Shown piece after piece: positions 34,224 through 43,665 of a DNA stretch of 64,000 nucleotides. Source of the stretch: Legionella_A sp963772805 (GTDB taxonomy: Bacteria > Pseudomonadota > Gammaproteobacteria > Legionellales > Legionellaceae); the NCBI GenBank assembly GCA_963772805.1, contig CAVYYU010000003.1, positions 1-64,000 on the forward strand, written 5' to 3'. The notes below the pieces were generated by a model, which had not been told where the DNA came from, searched no databases, and worked only from the letters and a program-made list of their open reading frames with translations. Positions within the stretch are counted from its first letter, which is position 1. Each line of letters opens with the position of its first letter. The position numbers and the translations under genes were made by a program.

Positions 34224-35558
34224 TTGTTTCATCGCCCTGGGAAAAAAGCAAAAACAGCGTTTGCTAAACCACTTAAGGATTTAATTGCGATTATAACGCC
34301 CGCTCAATTGCTGGCTGATGCCAAGCGGCAGGAATTGCTGCAGAAAATCAAAGAATCGAGTGCATTGGATAATGCACGTTTTGATTCCATTTGTCTTAAC
34401 TTAATAAATAATCTGGCTAACCATTGTCAAAGTTTGCCGGAAACGGCCAATAGCTATTATGCCTTGCCGGGCGGACTGCTTGATCACGCTCTGAATCGAA
34501 CTGAAGCGGCATTGAATCTTATTCGTGACTACATGATCAAGGAAGGAACGGATTATTCAGAGGAGCAGTCGTTATGGATTTATGCCCTGTTTTCCGCCGC
34601 TATCTTGCAGGGTATTGGCAAGTTACAAATTGATTTTCGTGTCGATATATACGATGTCAACGGGCAACAGCTAAAGCCATGGAATCCGTTATTGGAAAGT
34701 ATGCCGGCAGTGGGCCAGCATTATCATTATGAATTTCAACAAGAGCATGAGGATGAGTTTCGCCGGCGACTCAATTTGATGTTGGCGCGGCAATTAATGC
34801 CTGTTAGTGGCTTTGCCTGGATTGCATCCAATCCTCAGGTTTTGGCTGTGTGGCTCGCCCTGCTTAACGAAGACTGGCAATCAGCGGGCACGCTGGGGGC
34901 CCTCCTGATTCGTGCGGATGCGATTGCTATTCAGCGTTATTTTAGTGAGTTTATGGTTCGGCATGGTCATGCGCGTGGCGGGCGAGCTAATCGAATATCA
35001 ACGTTCGTTGATACTGGGTCTGAGTCTATCGAGGAAATAGAACGTTTGCTTGGAATCGAATTTATACAGTGGTTAATGCAATCGTTGGAAAATGGCAAGA
35101 TTCTAATCAATAAAGCGCCGTTGCTGATGGTTCCTGGCGGCATGTTGATGTCCGTCGATATGTATAAATTATTCGTACGCGAGCATCCAGAATATAAAAA
35201 CTGGCAAGCGATACAAAATGGTTTCCTGGCATTAGGTTTGCATCAGGTTGGAGCCGATGGCAATGTCATCTCACGATTTGAGCAAAACGGTACGAAGGAA
35301 ATGCACAGCGGCGTGGTGTTTTCTGGCTATGCTGTTGCACTCCCAAACCAGATGAAAATTCATAACATCAGCAATGGTAGAATAACCGCAATCACCGCAA
35401 CTGATTTAGTGCACATGGCACAATTCAACAACCAATTTACGCATCAAAATAAAGCGGCGCATGCAAGCCCGCTGTCTCATTTATCGGCAGCAGGGCAATG
35501 GCAACAAGTCGACTCAGCTGCCGCATCTTTGCAACCAGGAACGACTCACGGTGGCTGA
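34224..35558 (+). CDS. HD-like (TraI_2-type) domain protein with degenerate catalytic dyad
   Basis: 444 residues; TTG start with GGAGG (34214-34218) five bases upstream. Residues about 75-240 resemble the HD-type N-terminal domain of TraI_2/relaxase-like proteins: LPGGLLDHALNRTEAALNL supplies the first histidine (H88). Where an active HD enzyme would have HD followed by GK, the sequence reads AAILQGIGKLQID (Q129, G130), so the metal-binding dyad is lost. The C-terminal half (VPGGMLMSVDMYKLFVREHP and on) is probably a small nucleic-acid-binding domain, which I cannot assign. No relaxase or helicase motifs and no conjugation genes are nearby. It overlaps apaH by 8 bases, so it is co-expressed with it. 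Confidence 0.62.
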   Translation: MFHRPGKKAKTAFAKPLKDLIAIITPAQLLADAKRQELLQKIKESSALDNARFDSICLNLINNLANHCQSLPETANSYYALPGGLLDHALNRTEAALNLIRDYMIKEGTDYSEEQSLWIYALFSAAILQGIGKLQIDFRVDIYDVNGQQLKPWNPLLESMPAVGQHYHYEFQQEHEDEFRRRLNLMLARQLMPVSGFAWIASNPQVLAVWLALLNEDWQSAGTLGALLIRADAIAIQRYFSEFMVRHGHARGGRANRISTFVDTGSESIEEIERLLGIEFIQWLMQSLENGKILINKAPLLMVPGGMLMSVDMYKLFVREHPEYKNWQAIQNGFLALGLHQVGADGNVISRFEQNGTKEMHSGVVFSGYAVALPNQMKIHNISNGRITAITATDLVHMAQFNNQFTHQNKAAHASPLSHLSAAGQWQQVDSAAASLQPGTTHGG

Positions 35559-36363
35559 TTATGCGATCGGTGATGTGCAGGGCTGCTACGACCCTTTGCA
35601 GCGTTTGCTGGATGCGCTCGACTTTGATGAACATTCGGATCGTCTGTGGTTTGTTGGTGATTTAGTAAACCGAGGTCCACAGTCACTGGCGGTGCTGCGT
35701 TTTATCAAAGCACTGCCGGTCACGCCGCGTATTACCCTAGGCAATCATGATTTGTATCTTTTAGCACGACTGTTTACCGACCATGCTTGGCATAACCATG
35801 ATGACACGATACAAAGCATTCTGGTGGCAACGGATAGAGACGAGTTGGGTCATTGGCTGCGGCAGCAATCCATTTTATTCCATGACACGCAGTTGAATAT
35901 AGTCATGAGCCATGCGGGGATCGCGCCCACTTGGGATTTGGTTCAGGCAAAAGCACTGGCGTCAGAGTTGGAATATGTTTTGCATGGCGAGGGTTACCTT
36001 GAATTTTTGCGGCATATGTATGGCAATGAACCGGATCACTGGTCGCCTGATTTAACCGGCATGGATAGATTGCGCGTGATTTGTAATTACTTCACGCGTA
36101 TGCGCTTTTGCGATGAGCGCGGCCACTTGATGTTGAGTTATAAAGGAACGATTGCACAAGCACCGCCTGACTTGCATCCCTGGTTTGATGTTTTGCACCG
36201 CAAAGAAATTGCGCCTGATATTGTTTTTGGTCATTGGGCCGCTTTGGAGGGTAAAAGTTCGCATCCACGAATTCATGCGATTGATACCGGTTGTCTTTGG
36301 GGTGGGCAATTAACGGCATTGCGCTTACAGGATAAGCAACGTTTTACGGTGGCTGGATTATGA
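35551..36363 (+). CDS. apaH: Symmetrical diadenosine tetraphosphatase ApaH
   Basis: 270 residues from the GTG at 35551, giving VADYAIGDVQGCYDPLQRLL; the longer frame at 35461 is not needed. Hydrolyses Ap4A to two ADP and, in gammaproteobacteria, removes Np4 caps from RNA. Metallophosphatase motifs GDVQG, FVGDLVNRGP, LGNHD and SHAGI are intact, with the downstream FGHWAAL histidine. An AGGA ribosome site sits within the preceding gene, with which it overlaps. Normal length. Confidence 0.95.
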   Translation: MADYAIGDVQGCYDPLQRLLDALDFDEHSDRLWFVGDLVNRGPQSLAVLRFIKALPVTPRITLGNHDLYLLARLFTDHAWHNHDDTIQSILVATDRDELGHWLRQQSILFHDTQLNIVMSHAGIAPTWDLVQAKALASELEYVLHGEGYLEFLRHMYGNEPDHWSPDLTGMDRLRVICNYFTRMRFCDERGHLMLSYKGTIAQAPPDLHPWFDVLHRKEIAPDIVFGHWAALEGKSSHPRIHAIDTGCLWGGQLTALRLQDKQRFTVAGL

Positions 36364-37979
36364 GCAAGCAACTTCTAATGATATTTATCGGTGCTCTTTG
36401 CTATGGCAGTTTGTCGCATGCTACAGCTAACCCTTCAGCGCTGCACCCACCAGCAACATCACTTTACAGTTGGGTCAATGATCCGGTCAGTGAAATGGCA
36501 CGAGTAGACGAGGCAGAGACCCGTTTGCAGGATGCTATAAGAAATCCTGAATACATGTTGGATCATTGGGTTGAGTTGCCTTCCTCGCCAACGCCAAAGG
36601 CGACCAAGACTCATTTTCTCTCGCTGAGAGATGCAATTTTATTAGCACTGCGCTACAACTCCAATATTCAAAATGCAGAGTTGGATCGCATTATTCAGCG
36701 TTACCAACTGCGTTTGGCGCATAATGAATTCGAGTTGCAATATGCCATTGCCGGCACGGCTGTTGTTGAAAAAAGCCGTTACAGCGGAGTTGGTAACGCG
36801 ACGACCAAAAGTTATTTACTGACGCCTGAGTTGAATTTAAAAAATAAATTAGGCACACAGCTGTCGCTGATGATGGATAACAATGTTGCCGCATATGGCA
36901 ATTACAATCCATTGCTTAATTTGTCAGTACGGCAGCCGTTATTGCGTGGTTTCGGTAAGACGGTCAATGAGGCAGGGCTGCTCGATGCTATTGATAATGA
37001 TTGGTTAAACAAGTTGAACCTACAGCAAGCGGTGATCGACCAAATCACCCAGTTGATCACCACTTACCGGGCGCTGGTACTCAGCGGTAATAATTTACAG
37101 AATCAGCGCCAGCAATTACAGGAAGCGCAAAAATCGTATGCGATCAATGAAAAAAAGATAGCGGCTGGGCAGTTGGAGCCTACGGGAAATGTGCAGCAAT
37201 CCTATCAAATCGAATCTTTAAATCTGATGGTTGAACAGGCAGAAAACGATTTTAAAACCACCGCGCAGGATTTGTTACAAACCATTGGACTCGATCCGGA
37301 TATGAAGCTTGCTGTTCCCAGTGATGTTAGTGTGAAAAAAATAATTATTCCTGATACGAATGAGTCCATCAATCAGGCGCTGCATCATAATACCCAATAC
37401 CTCGCATTAACCATGGCATTGCGTGCCGATGAGCGCGCTTACAAGGTCGCGAAAAATCAACAGTTGTGGCAATTGGATGTAAACGCCAATGTGCAAACTG
37501 GCACGATGACTGGCGTAGATAGTCTTAGTTCAGGTGTACGGGGTATTTACAATGGACGCAATGTCACCGAGTCAGCCGGGGTGACGCTGACCATTCCATT
37601 GCATGATATTGGTAATCGTAATCAATTGATTAGCGCGAAGGTGCGGTTAGAGAAAGACCGTTTGAATTTGATTGCGGCCAGACGAGCCTTGATAACTACG
37701 ATTAAAAATACAATCACCACGATTGCAAGCCAGGCAAAACGGTATGAATTGGCGCAGCGGCAAGTGCAATTGGCAGCAAAATCTTATGCATTGGAAAAGA
37801 AGAAACAGCAAGCAGGTATCTCCAGCTCCCTGGATGTCAATAATACCCAAAACCAATTGCTGCAAGCACAGATGGGATTAATCAGTGCGAAAATTGCATA
37901 TCTTAACCAATTGTCAGCACTCCAACGCTTGTTAGGGACTACCCTGGACTATTGGCAAATCCAACTTAGGTACTGTTAA
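36360..37979 (+). CDS. TolC-type outer membrane efflux protein
   Basis: 539 residues with a signal peptide (to about residue 22). Repeated long alpha-helical segments and the two OEP repeats (about 95-300 and 325-535) show the trimeric channel architecture. The recurrent SVRQPLLRGFGKTVNEAGL and VTLTIPLHDIGNRNQL strands are typical of the family. It overlaps apaH by 4 bases and the adaptor gene by 1, so the exporter is transcribed as a set with ABC genes following. Probably the outer channel of this MacAB-like pump. Confidence 0.88.
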   Translation: MSKQLLMIFIGALCYGSLSHATANPSALHPPATSLYSWVNDPVSEMARVDEAETRLQDAIRNPEYMLDHWVELPSSPTPKATKTHFLSLRDAILLALRYNSNIQNAELDRIIQRYQLRLAHNEFELQYAIAGTAVVEKSRYSGVGNATTKSYLLTPELNLKNKLGTQLSLMMDNNVAAYGNYNPLLNLSVRQPLLRGFGKTVNEAGLLDAIDNDWLNKLNLQQAVIDQITQLITTYRALVLSGNNLQNQRQQLQEAQKSYAINEKKIAAGQLEPTGNVQQSYQIESLNLMVEQAENDFKTTAQDLLQTIGLDPDMKLAVPSDVSVKKIIIPDTNESINQALHHNTQYLALTMALRADERAYKVAKNQQLWQLDVNANVQTGTMTGVDSLSSGVRGIYNGRNVTESAGVTLTIPLHDIGNRNQLISAKVRLEKDRLNLIAARRALITTIKNTITTIASQAKRYELAQRQVQLAAKSYALEKKKQQAGISSSLDVNNTQNQLLQAQMGLISAKIAYLNQLSALQRLLGTTLDYWQIQLRYC

Positions 37980-39166
37980 TGATAATGACTATTTTAGAAA
38001 AATCGGTGGCTTTTTGTCGCGCAACATTGAAGGTAAACATGCTATTCCTGGTGTTTTTTTCAAGCATGCTAGCGGCCTGCAGCAGTGGCAGTATCGATAA
38101 AAAAAATGATAAAAAGACGTATGAAGTACAGCGCGTCAATATTCATAAAAAACTGTTTTTCACCGGAACCATGCAGCCTTTGGGTGAAAATACCCTGACC
38201 AATCAAATGGATGCTGTGATCGAAACCATACATTTTCCATACGGTCAGCGGGTGAAAAAAGGCGATATTGTCTACACCTTAAACTCGGCAGACCTGCAAA
38301 AGCAATACAATGAAGTGTTAACGGATTACCTGAAAGCCAAGGACAGTTTTACTATTGCGCATGCAAAATTTAACGGTACTGAGGATTTATGGCAGGCGGG
38401 ATTAATTGCCAAGAATAATTATGTCAGTGAAAAATCAAGCCTTAACATCGCACGGGTTGCGTTAATGCAGGCCACGCACAAGTTGACTGATATGCTTGAA
38501 AAGATGGGTGAGGGTGATAAGCAAAATCTGTCGGCGTTGAGTTTTGATGAATTTGACAAGGTTCGTCTCGCGTTGACCAGTAAACATAATCTGATTTATC
38601 TGAAAGCATCCAGCGATGGTGTGTTGTTATCACCGCCGAAAGCGAATGACGATAAAACCGGACGTTTGACCGTGGGGGCGGCGGTGAAGTCAGGACAAGT
38701 ACTAGCACTCATCGGTGATCTCAGCGGTATTCGTGTGGAGATTGATGTGCCTGAAGTGGATATCGACAAAATAAAACCCGGGATGCCCGCTATCGTGCAC
38801 AGCGTCGCTTTCCCCAACGATGCGCTGAAAGGTGAGTTGGTTGCGATTAATGCGCAAGCGTCCACCAGTAGCAGCGGCGCTTTGCCCTCATTTACGGCGA
38901 TTGTGGAAGTGAAAAGTTTGAGTCCGAGCCAGCAGGGTTGGGTGAAAGTGGGTATGAGCGCCTCAATTGAATTGGCGGCTGAGAACAGCGACAAACTGAT
39001 GGTGCCAATCAGTGCCGTAAAACAACAACACGGACAAAGCATCGTCCAGGTGCGCGCCAAAGATGGCCATGTGCAAGAACGCGTTATCACCACCGGTGCT
39101 GCTGAGGCCGATAAAGTTGCTGTCGATTCTGGCCTGAAAGCGGGTGATGTGGTTTTATATGGTTAA
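37979..39166 (+). CDS. macA: MacA-like periplasmic adaptor (lipoprotein)
   Basis: 395 residues. N-terminal membrane segment with lipobox (SSMLAACSS, cysteine about residue 34), so probably a lipid-anchored adaptor rather than the bitopic form of E. coli MacA; the start could also be the ATG at 38039. Lipoyl-type halves (IHFPYGQRVKKGDIVYTL and VLALIGDLSGIRVEIDV), a helical hairpin between (about 100-170) and a beta-barrel domain follow. It bridges the TolC-like channel and the ABC transporter. Naming follows gene context and fold; substrate unknown. Confidence 0.82.
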   Translation: MIMTILEKSVAFCRATLKVNMLFLVFFSSMLAACSSGSIDKKNDKKTYEVQRVNIHKKLFFTGTMQPLGENTLTNQMDAVIETIHFPYGQRVKKGDIVYTLNSADLQKQYNEVLTDYLKAKDSFTIAHAKFNGTEDLWQAGLIAKNNYVSEKSSLNIARVALMQATHKLTDMLEKMGEGDKQNLSALSFDEFDKVRLALTSKHNLIYLKASSDGVLLSPPKANDDKTGRLTVGAAVKSGQVLALIGDLSGIRVEIDVPEVDIDKIKPGMPAIVHSVAFPNDALKGELVAINAQASTSSSGALPSFTAIVEVKSLSPSQQGWVKVGMSASIELAAENSDKLMVPISAVKQQHGQSIVQVRAKDGHVQERVITTGAAEADKVAVDSGLKAGDVVLYG

Positions 39167-39178
39167 TCAGTGCGCGTT

Positions 39179-39874
39179 ATGAAAAATTGTCCACAACCTC
39201 TTATTACACTCACCGATATTGTAAAAAAATATCAGATCGGCGACGTGGAAAGCCGGGTGCTCAAAGCGGTTTCTCTTGCCATCAATGAAGGTGAGATGCT
39301 AGCTATCGTCGGTGCATCAGGTTCGGGTAAGTCAACGCTGATGAATATTATTGGTTTGCTGGATAAAGCCGATGAGGGACGTTATCTGTTGCAAGGGCGT
39401 GATGTTTCGGGTTTGACCAATGATGAGTTGGCCGCGGCGCGTAACCGTCAAATTGGCTTTGTTTTCCAGCAATTTAATTTATTACCGCGTTTTAATGCGC
39501 TACAAAATGTCGGGTTACCGCTGACTTACAGCCAGGTTTCCGCGCCAGCTGGCAAGCGACGAGTGACGGATGCCTTGGCGCGCGTGGGTATGCAAGCCTT
39601 TGCGGCGCACCGTCCAGCGCAGCTTTCTGGTGGACAACAGCAACGGGTAGCGATCGCGCGTGCATTGGTTTGCGAACCACGAATGCTCCTCGCCGATGAG
39701 CCGACGGGGGCGTTGGATTCGCAAACCGGAAAAGAAATCATGAGTTTGTTTACAACCCTGCACAATGAAGGACGCACGATAATTTTGGTGACCCATGATG
39801 AGCAGATAGCCGCACACTGTCAAAGGCGTATTGCGCTGGCTGATGGAGAAATCGTGGCGGACTCAAGACGATGA
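39179..39874 (+). CDS. macB: MacB-type ABC transporter ATP-binding protein
   Basis: 231 residues from the ATG at 39179 (a GTG at 39170 is possible). Walker A GASGSGKST, Q-loop FVFQQFNLLPRF, signature LSGGQQQRVAIARAL, Walker B MLLADEPTGALD and the switch histidine VTHDE are all intact. In E. coli MacB the ATPase and permease are one chain; here they are two separate genes, as in LolD/LolE-like and many MacB homologues. Overlaps the permease gene by 4 bases. Confidence 0.88.
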   Translation: MKNCPQPLITLTDIVKKYQIGDVESRVLKAVSLAINEGEMLAIVGASGSGKSTLMNIIGLLDKADEGRYLLQGRDVSGLTNDELAAARNRQIGFVFQQFNLLPRFNALQNVGLPLTYSQVSAPAGKRRVTDALARVGMQAFAAHRPAQLSGGQQQRVAIARALVCEPRMLLADEPTGALDSQTGKEIMSLFTTLHNEGRTIILVTHDEQIAAHCQRRIALADGEIVADSRR

Positions 39875-41061
39875 TCGATTATTGCCAGCAAGCGTTGGCT
39901 AACTTATTAGCGGCAAAACTAAGGTCGTTTCTCGCGGTTTTAGGGATTCTCGTGGGAACAGCCGCGGTAGTTGCATTAATCAGCTGCGGGCAGTTGGCGA
40001 CTGAAAAAGCGCTGGCACAATTCAAAGTGTTGGGCACCGATTTACTGGCGGTCTCTTTGTTTCAGAAAGAATTAACGGCTAACAATAGCGGTCAAGATTC
40101 GATACCGATTAACACTTGGCGCCAGGTGCCGGACAAAATCCCGGCGGTGTTGACAATAGCGCCTTACAGCACGGCTTTTCAGCCACTGAGCTTTCAAGGT
40201 AAAAAATTAAATGGGGCATTAATTGGTGCAGATGAGTCCTTGGCAGATATTATTCATATTGAGATGGCTGCAGGTCATTTTGTTTCATTTATGGAATCAT
40301 TTGAACACTTTTGTGTTATTGGTGATGGTCTGGCACAGCAAATCCGACAGGTGAGTTTAGATGATCCGGTTGGCAAACAATTGCGCATCGGACAAGCACT
40401 TTACACTATTATAGGGGTAACCAAGCCCTGGAAAGAAAACGCTTTTTTCAATGAAGATATCAATCAGGCGGTGATCATCCCCATTGCGGGTATGCCGCTG
40501 GTGAGCAAAGACAGCAAAATCAACAACGCTGTGTTTTTATTAAAGTCCGATAGCAATATCGACAAGGTCATTGCCGAGATTAAAACGCTGATTCACCAAG
40601 AAGCGCCAAAGCTTGAAATATTCGTGCGCAGTGCGAAACAAATTATTGCCAGCATGGAAAGTCAGGGGCGTATTTTCACCTTGCTGCTGGCCATAATTGG
40701 CGGTATTGCGCTGTTGGTTGGTGGCATTGGTGTGATGAATGTGATGCTGGTTTCTGTTAGTGAACGTAAAAAAGAAATTGGCATCCGCAAGGCTGTTGGG
40801 GCTAAAAACAGCGAAATACAAACGCTGTTTTTGACCGAGTCGGTGATGTTATCACTCCTGGGTGGTTCCCTGGGCGTGATTTTAGGAATGCTATTTACCT
40901 GGGTCGTTGCTTATTTTAGCCAATGGCCTTTCGCAATTTATTTATTGCCACCGATAGCAGGCTTTGCAATTTCAGCGGCCACCGGAATCTTTTTTGGTTT
41001 TTATCCTGCACGACGGGCTGCACTTTTGGAGCCGATGGAATCGTTACGCGCCGGGTTATAA
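39871..41061 (+). CDS. MacB-type ABC transporter permease (FtsX family)
   Basis: 396 residues: N-terminal membrane helix LRSFLAVLGILVGTAAVVALIS, a large periplasmic domain (about 45-265), then three helices with the FtsX signature IGVMNVMLVSVSERKKEIGIRKAVGA. Such mechanotransmission-type permeases drive periplasm-to-outside export of peptides, toxins or siderophores through a TolC channel, not transport across the inner membrane. Last gene of the exporter; no substrate gene is adjacent. Confidence 0.88.
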   Translation: MIDYCQQALANLLAAKLRSFLAVLGILVGTAAVVALISCGQLATEKALAQFKVLGTDLLAVSLFQKELTANNSGQDSIPINTWRQVPDKIPAVLTIAPYSTAFQPLSFQGKKLNGALIGADESLADIIHIEMAAGHFVSFMESFEHFCVIGDGLAQQIRQVSLDDPVGKQLRIGQALYTIIGVTKPWKENAFFNEDINQAVIIPIAGMPLVSKDSKINNAVFLLKSDSNIDKVIAEIKTLIHQEAPKLEIFVRSAKQIIASMESQGRIFTLLLAIIGGIALLVGGIGVMNVMLVSVSERKKEIGIRKAVGAKNSEIQTLFLTESVMLSLLGGSLGVILGMLFTWVVAYFSQWPFAIYLLPPIAGFAISAATGIFFGFYPARRAALLEPMESLRAGL

Positions 41062-41246
41062 TTTCAACAAATTGGCGAGAGTAAGAGCCTTGTTGTGGTG
41101 ATTTTTACCCAGCCGAAACAGGAGTCAACCCGTTCAGGTAATCTTGATATATACTGCTTGTATGTCACACGTCGTAATGTGTTTAGCAAGTGTGCAATAA
41201 TCGGTGCAATTACGTTAGCACGCATTTTTATTCAGGGGGAAATGGC

Positions 41247-42221
41247 ATGAAGAAATGGGGACTCGTTTTATTGGCATGGTCGGGAATACTGCTGTCGCAG
41301 CATCTATACGCGAATCAACAGAATTGGACTCAGTGGGTGGCTGAAGTACGCGAGGAAGCATTAGCGCAAGGGATTCGAGCCACTTTGTTTGATGAAGCAT
41401 TCGCCGACATTCATGAGCCCAGCAAACAAGTGAAAAGTCTGGCGCATTCACAACCTGAACATCGTTTGACATACCTCAAGTACCGCAATTCTCGTGTTGA
41501 TAGCTACCGTATCGCTATTGGTCGTAAGAATTATCTAAAAAATAAAGAGGTTGCTGATGAAATCGGCAATAAATTTGGCGTTGATCCCTGTTTCATCATG
41601 TCGTTCTGGGGCATGGAAACCAGCTACGGCACTTACATGGGAAATTTCCCAGTTATTAAATCCCTGGCGACACTTGCTTATGATTCTAATCGTCCGGATT
41701 TTTTCCGTAAGCAATTATTCTTAGGCCTGCATATTCTCAATGATGGTCATGTCACGCTCGATCGCTTTAAAGGTGAGTGGGCTGGTGCGTCTGGGCAACC
41801 ACAATTCCTACCCTCTAGCTGGGTAGAGTATGCTGTTGATTATGATGGTGATGGCCATAAAGACATCTGGACTTCAAAACCGGATGTGTTCGCGTCGATT
41901 GCTAATTACATGAAGAAGAATGGCTGGAGAACTGGTGAGCCCTGGGCTATTCACGTGAAACTACCCAAGAATTTTGATATGAAGCTCGAAGGTAAAACAA
42001 TAGTGAAACCAGTCAGTGAATGGAATGCGATGGGCGTACGCACCGAAAGTGGTGAACCATTGCCAGATCAAAATCTGACAGCAAGTATTGTTCAGCCTTT
42101 AGGCGGACCAACGTTCCTAGCCTATCCTAATTATAAAATGATCCTGCGTTATAATAACTCTATCTATTATGCGGGGGCCGTTGGTTATTTGGCTGATAAA
42201 ATCTGCCAGCGTCCAAATTAG
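41247..42221 (+). CDS. mltB: Lytic murein transglycosylase B
   Basis: 324 residues from the ATG at 41247, with AGGGGGA at good spacing; the longer frame at 41190 has no such site. Signal peptide to about residue 24 with no lipobox, so probably soluble periplasmic rather than lipid-anchored. The SLT_2 fold is marked by FGVDPCFIMSFWGMETSYG with the catalytic Glu, GASGQPQFLPSSW and a calcium-type loop DYDGDGHKDIW. Cleaves the MurNAc-GlcNAc bond of peptidoglycan, forming 1,6-anhydro products. Followed by a strong terminator. Confidence 0.92.
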   Translation: MKKWGLVLLAWSGILLSQHLYANQQNWTQWVAEVREEALAQGIRATLFDEAFADIHEPSKQVKSLAHSQPEHRLTYLKYRNSRVDSYRIAIGRKNYLKNKEVADEIGNKFGVDPCFIMSFWGMETSYGTYMGNFPVIKSLATLAYDSNRPDFFRKQLFLGLHILNDGHVTLDRFKGEWAGASGQPQFLPSSWVEYAVDYDGDGHKDIWTSKPDVFASIANYMKKNGWRTGEPWAIHVKLPKNFDMKLEGKTIVKPVSEWNAMGVRTESGEPLPDQNLTASIVQPLGGPTFLAYPNYKMILRYNNSIYYAGAVGYLADKICQRPN

Positions 42222-42261
42222 GCGCTACTCTCGTAACCATTGCGTCAGCAATGACTCCATC

Positions 42262-42298
42262 CGCTGCCGCGCTGTAACCAGCGTGGCAGCGTCTTTTG
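42262..42298 (+). terminator. Rho-independent terminator after mltB
   Basis: 12-base stem with one G-U-type mismatch (cgctgccgcgct / agcgtggcagcg, 42262-42273 and 42280-42291), six-base loop, then TCTTTT. Lies 40 bases past the mltB stop. Confidence 0.85.
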
Positions 42299-42538
42299 TT
42301 GTTGGTGTATGCAGCTCATCCCAGGGGTCCATACTATTACGTCATGCACTGTTGAACTACGCGCAGTGTCAGTAAATTCTTTTTGTTTGGCTACACTTAC
42401 TGTTTAAACACGCCCACCCTTAGATTAGGTTAGTATTTGCTGATGCCTAACTATATCGCCAGGCAATTGAAATGCGTATAATGCGCCCATATTAATCATA
42501 AAATCACCATCCAGAAGGATTGCATTCGAGGAGTCGCT
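42299..42538 (+). promoter_or_regulatory. Intergenic region with candidate promoter for the 42539 gene
   Basis: Between the mltB terminator and the next gene there is no supported frame. A TATAAT box lies at 42477-42482 without a good -35, and a GAGGAG ribosome site ends 7 bases before the ATG. AT content rises through the region toward the orphan gene. Confidence 0.4.
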
Positions 42539-43459
42539 ATGTTCATAAATTTATTAGAGGAGAAGAGTCGATATAAAATAAATTTGGATGACCTTTTGCT
42601 TTATCTGGAAAATACACGCAGTCATGAGTCGCAGCGGTATGTGCGGGATCATATTGCTTACCGCAGTGCTAGCGGGAGTCCTGTGGGGAAGTTATCGGAT
42701 ACTTTAGATCAACGGTTTAAATCGCTATATGTCAAACATAGCGCTGCATTTAATTATGCGGGCTATAATTTTATATACTGGATGGTGGCAGCAAACCAGT
42801 TAATCAAAAATGGAAAAGCTCAAAGCTTCCAATCAGCATTAACTACTGTTTGTTCTCAACATTTAATCCTGTTAGAAAATACTTGTGAAAGATTAATAAC
42901 ACAAGTTCCACGATCTCGACCTGCAGCCAGGGATACGATTTTTTCGGAGTTTCATAAGACTCACACGCAGTTGCTCTGGCTAAAGAAACTAATTGAAAAT
43001 AATTGTAAAAATGGTTGTGATGAAGTCTTGAAGCTTATTTTCTCTCTAGAACTAGAACATTTACACACCAAATTTTTGTTCACCAATAAGGACTTCAAAT
43101 CCGAAGGAGAAGTTGCCAATGGTTCGAGCGAGAGTAAAGCAACAGACTCTCCAAACAAGGTATCCTGTATACCTGTTGGCGAGCCAGGTCCTGCTTATGG
43201 TTTTCAGGTCACATCACTTCATGGTGATTCTTCCTCAATCGATAGGCTAGATATTAAAAATAAACCACAGTTCATATCTGATGGTGGTTTGGATTTACGC
43301 AGCACTCAGGTAAAGCTACTGCAAGTAGACCGTTCTACAAGCTCACCTGAACAAATTTATGTGTCTCGTAGACATAAAAGCAATCGTTCGCCAATATTTT
43401 TTCGACCCATAGTGAACGAGATTGACGATCAGGAAAATATTAATCCCCAGCCATATTGA
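42539..43459 (+). CDS. Orphan hypothetical protein, possible accessory or effector gene
   Basis: 306 residues, ATG at 42539 with GAGGAG upstream. No signal peptide, membrane segment or recognisable domain. Residues 1-190 look helical and soluble; from about 195 the chain becomes Ser/Asp/Gly-rich and probably disordered, ending in NEIDDQENINPQPY. Lower GC than mltB and trxA and monocistronic between two hairpins. An orphan two-part protein with an unstructured polar tail is a pattern seen among secreted effectors of Legionella-like bacteria, but nothing here proves secretion. Confidence 0.55.
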   Translation: MFINLLEEKSRYKINLDDLLLYLENTRSHESQRYVRDHIAYRSASGSPVGKLSDTLDQRFKSLYVKHSAAFNYAGYNFIYWMVAANQLIKNGKAQSFQSALTTVCSQHLILLENTCERLITQVPRSRPAARDTIFSEFHKTHTQLLWLKKLIENNCKNGCDEVLKLIFSLELEHLHTKFLFTNKDFKSEGEVANGSSESKATDSPNKVSCIPVGEPGPAYGFQVTSLHGDSSSIDRLDIKNKPQFISDGGLDLRSTQVKLLQVDRSTSSPEQIYVSRRHKSNRSPIFFRPIVNEIDDQENINPQPY

Positions 43460-43598
43460 GCCCACAAGGTAAACGCATCTTATGACTGAAAATAAACTTA
43501 ACGCCCGCAGTTTATCAATCAGCATTGAGTGTTGAATCCACCCGTTGTCGAACAAGAAATAACAGAGTCAATTTGTCAGTAAACAATAACGACGTCTG

Positions 43599-43618
43599 TC
43601 CCCGCTTTTATGCGGGGA
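43599..43618. terminator. Hairpin between orphan gene and trxA
   Basis: Seven-base GC-rich stem with a six-base loop (tccccgc / gcgggga). It serves either the orphan gene on the plus strand or trxA on the minus strand; the tail is only moderately T-rich. Confidence 0.5.
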
Positions 43619-43665
43619 TGATGTTTACCCTACCAGAGGGGCGTTGAGAATTGCCCCGGAAAATA

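Noticed and set aside
38596..39093. 165-codon minus-strand frame
   Set aside because: Antisense to the MacA-like adaptor, no start signal, and composition follows the antisense of that gene.
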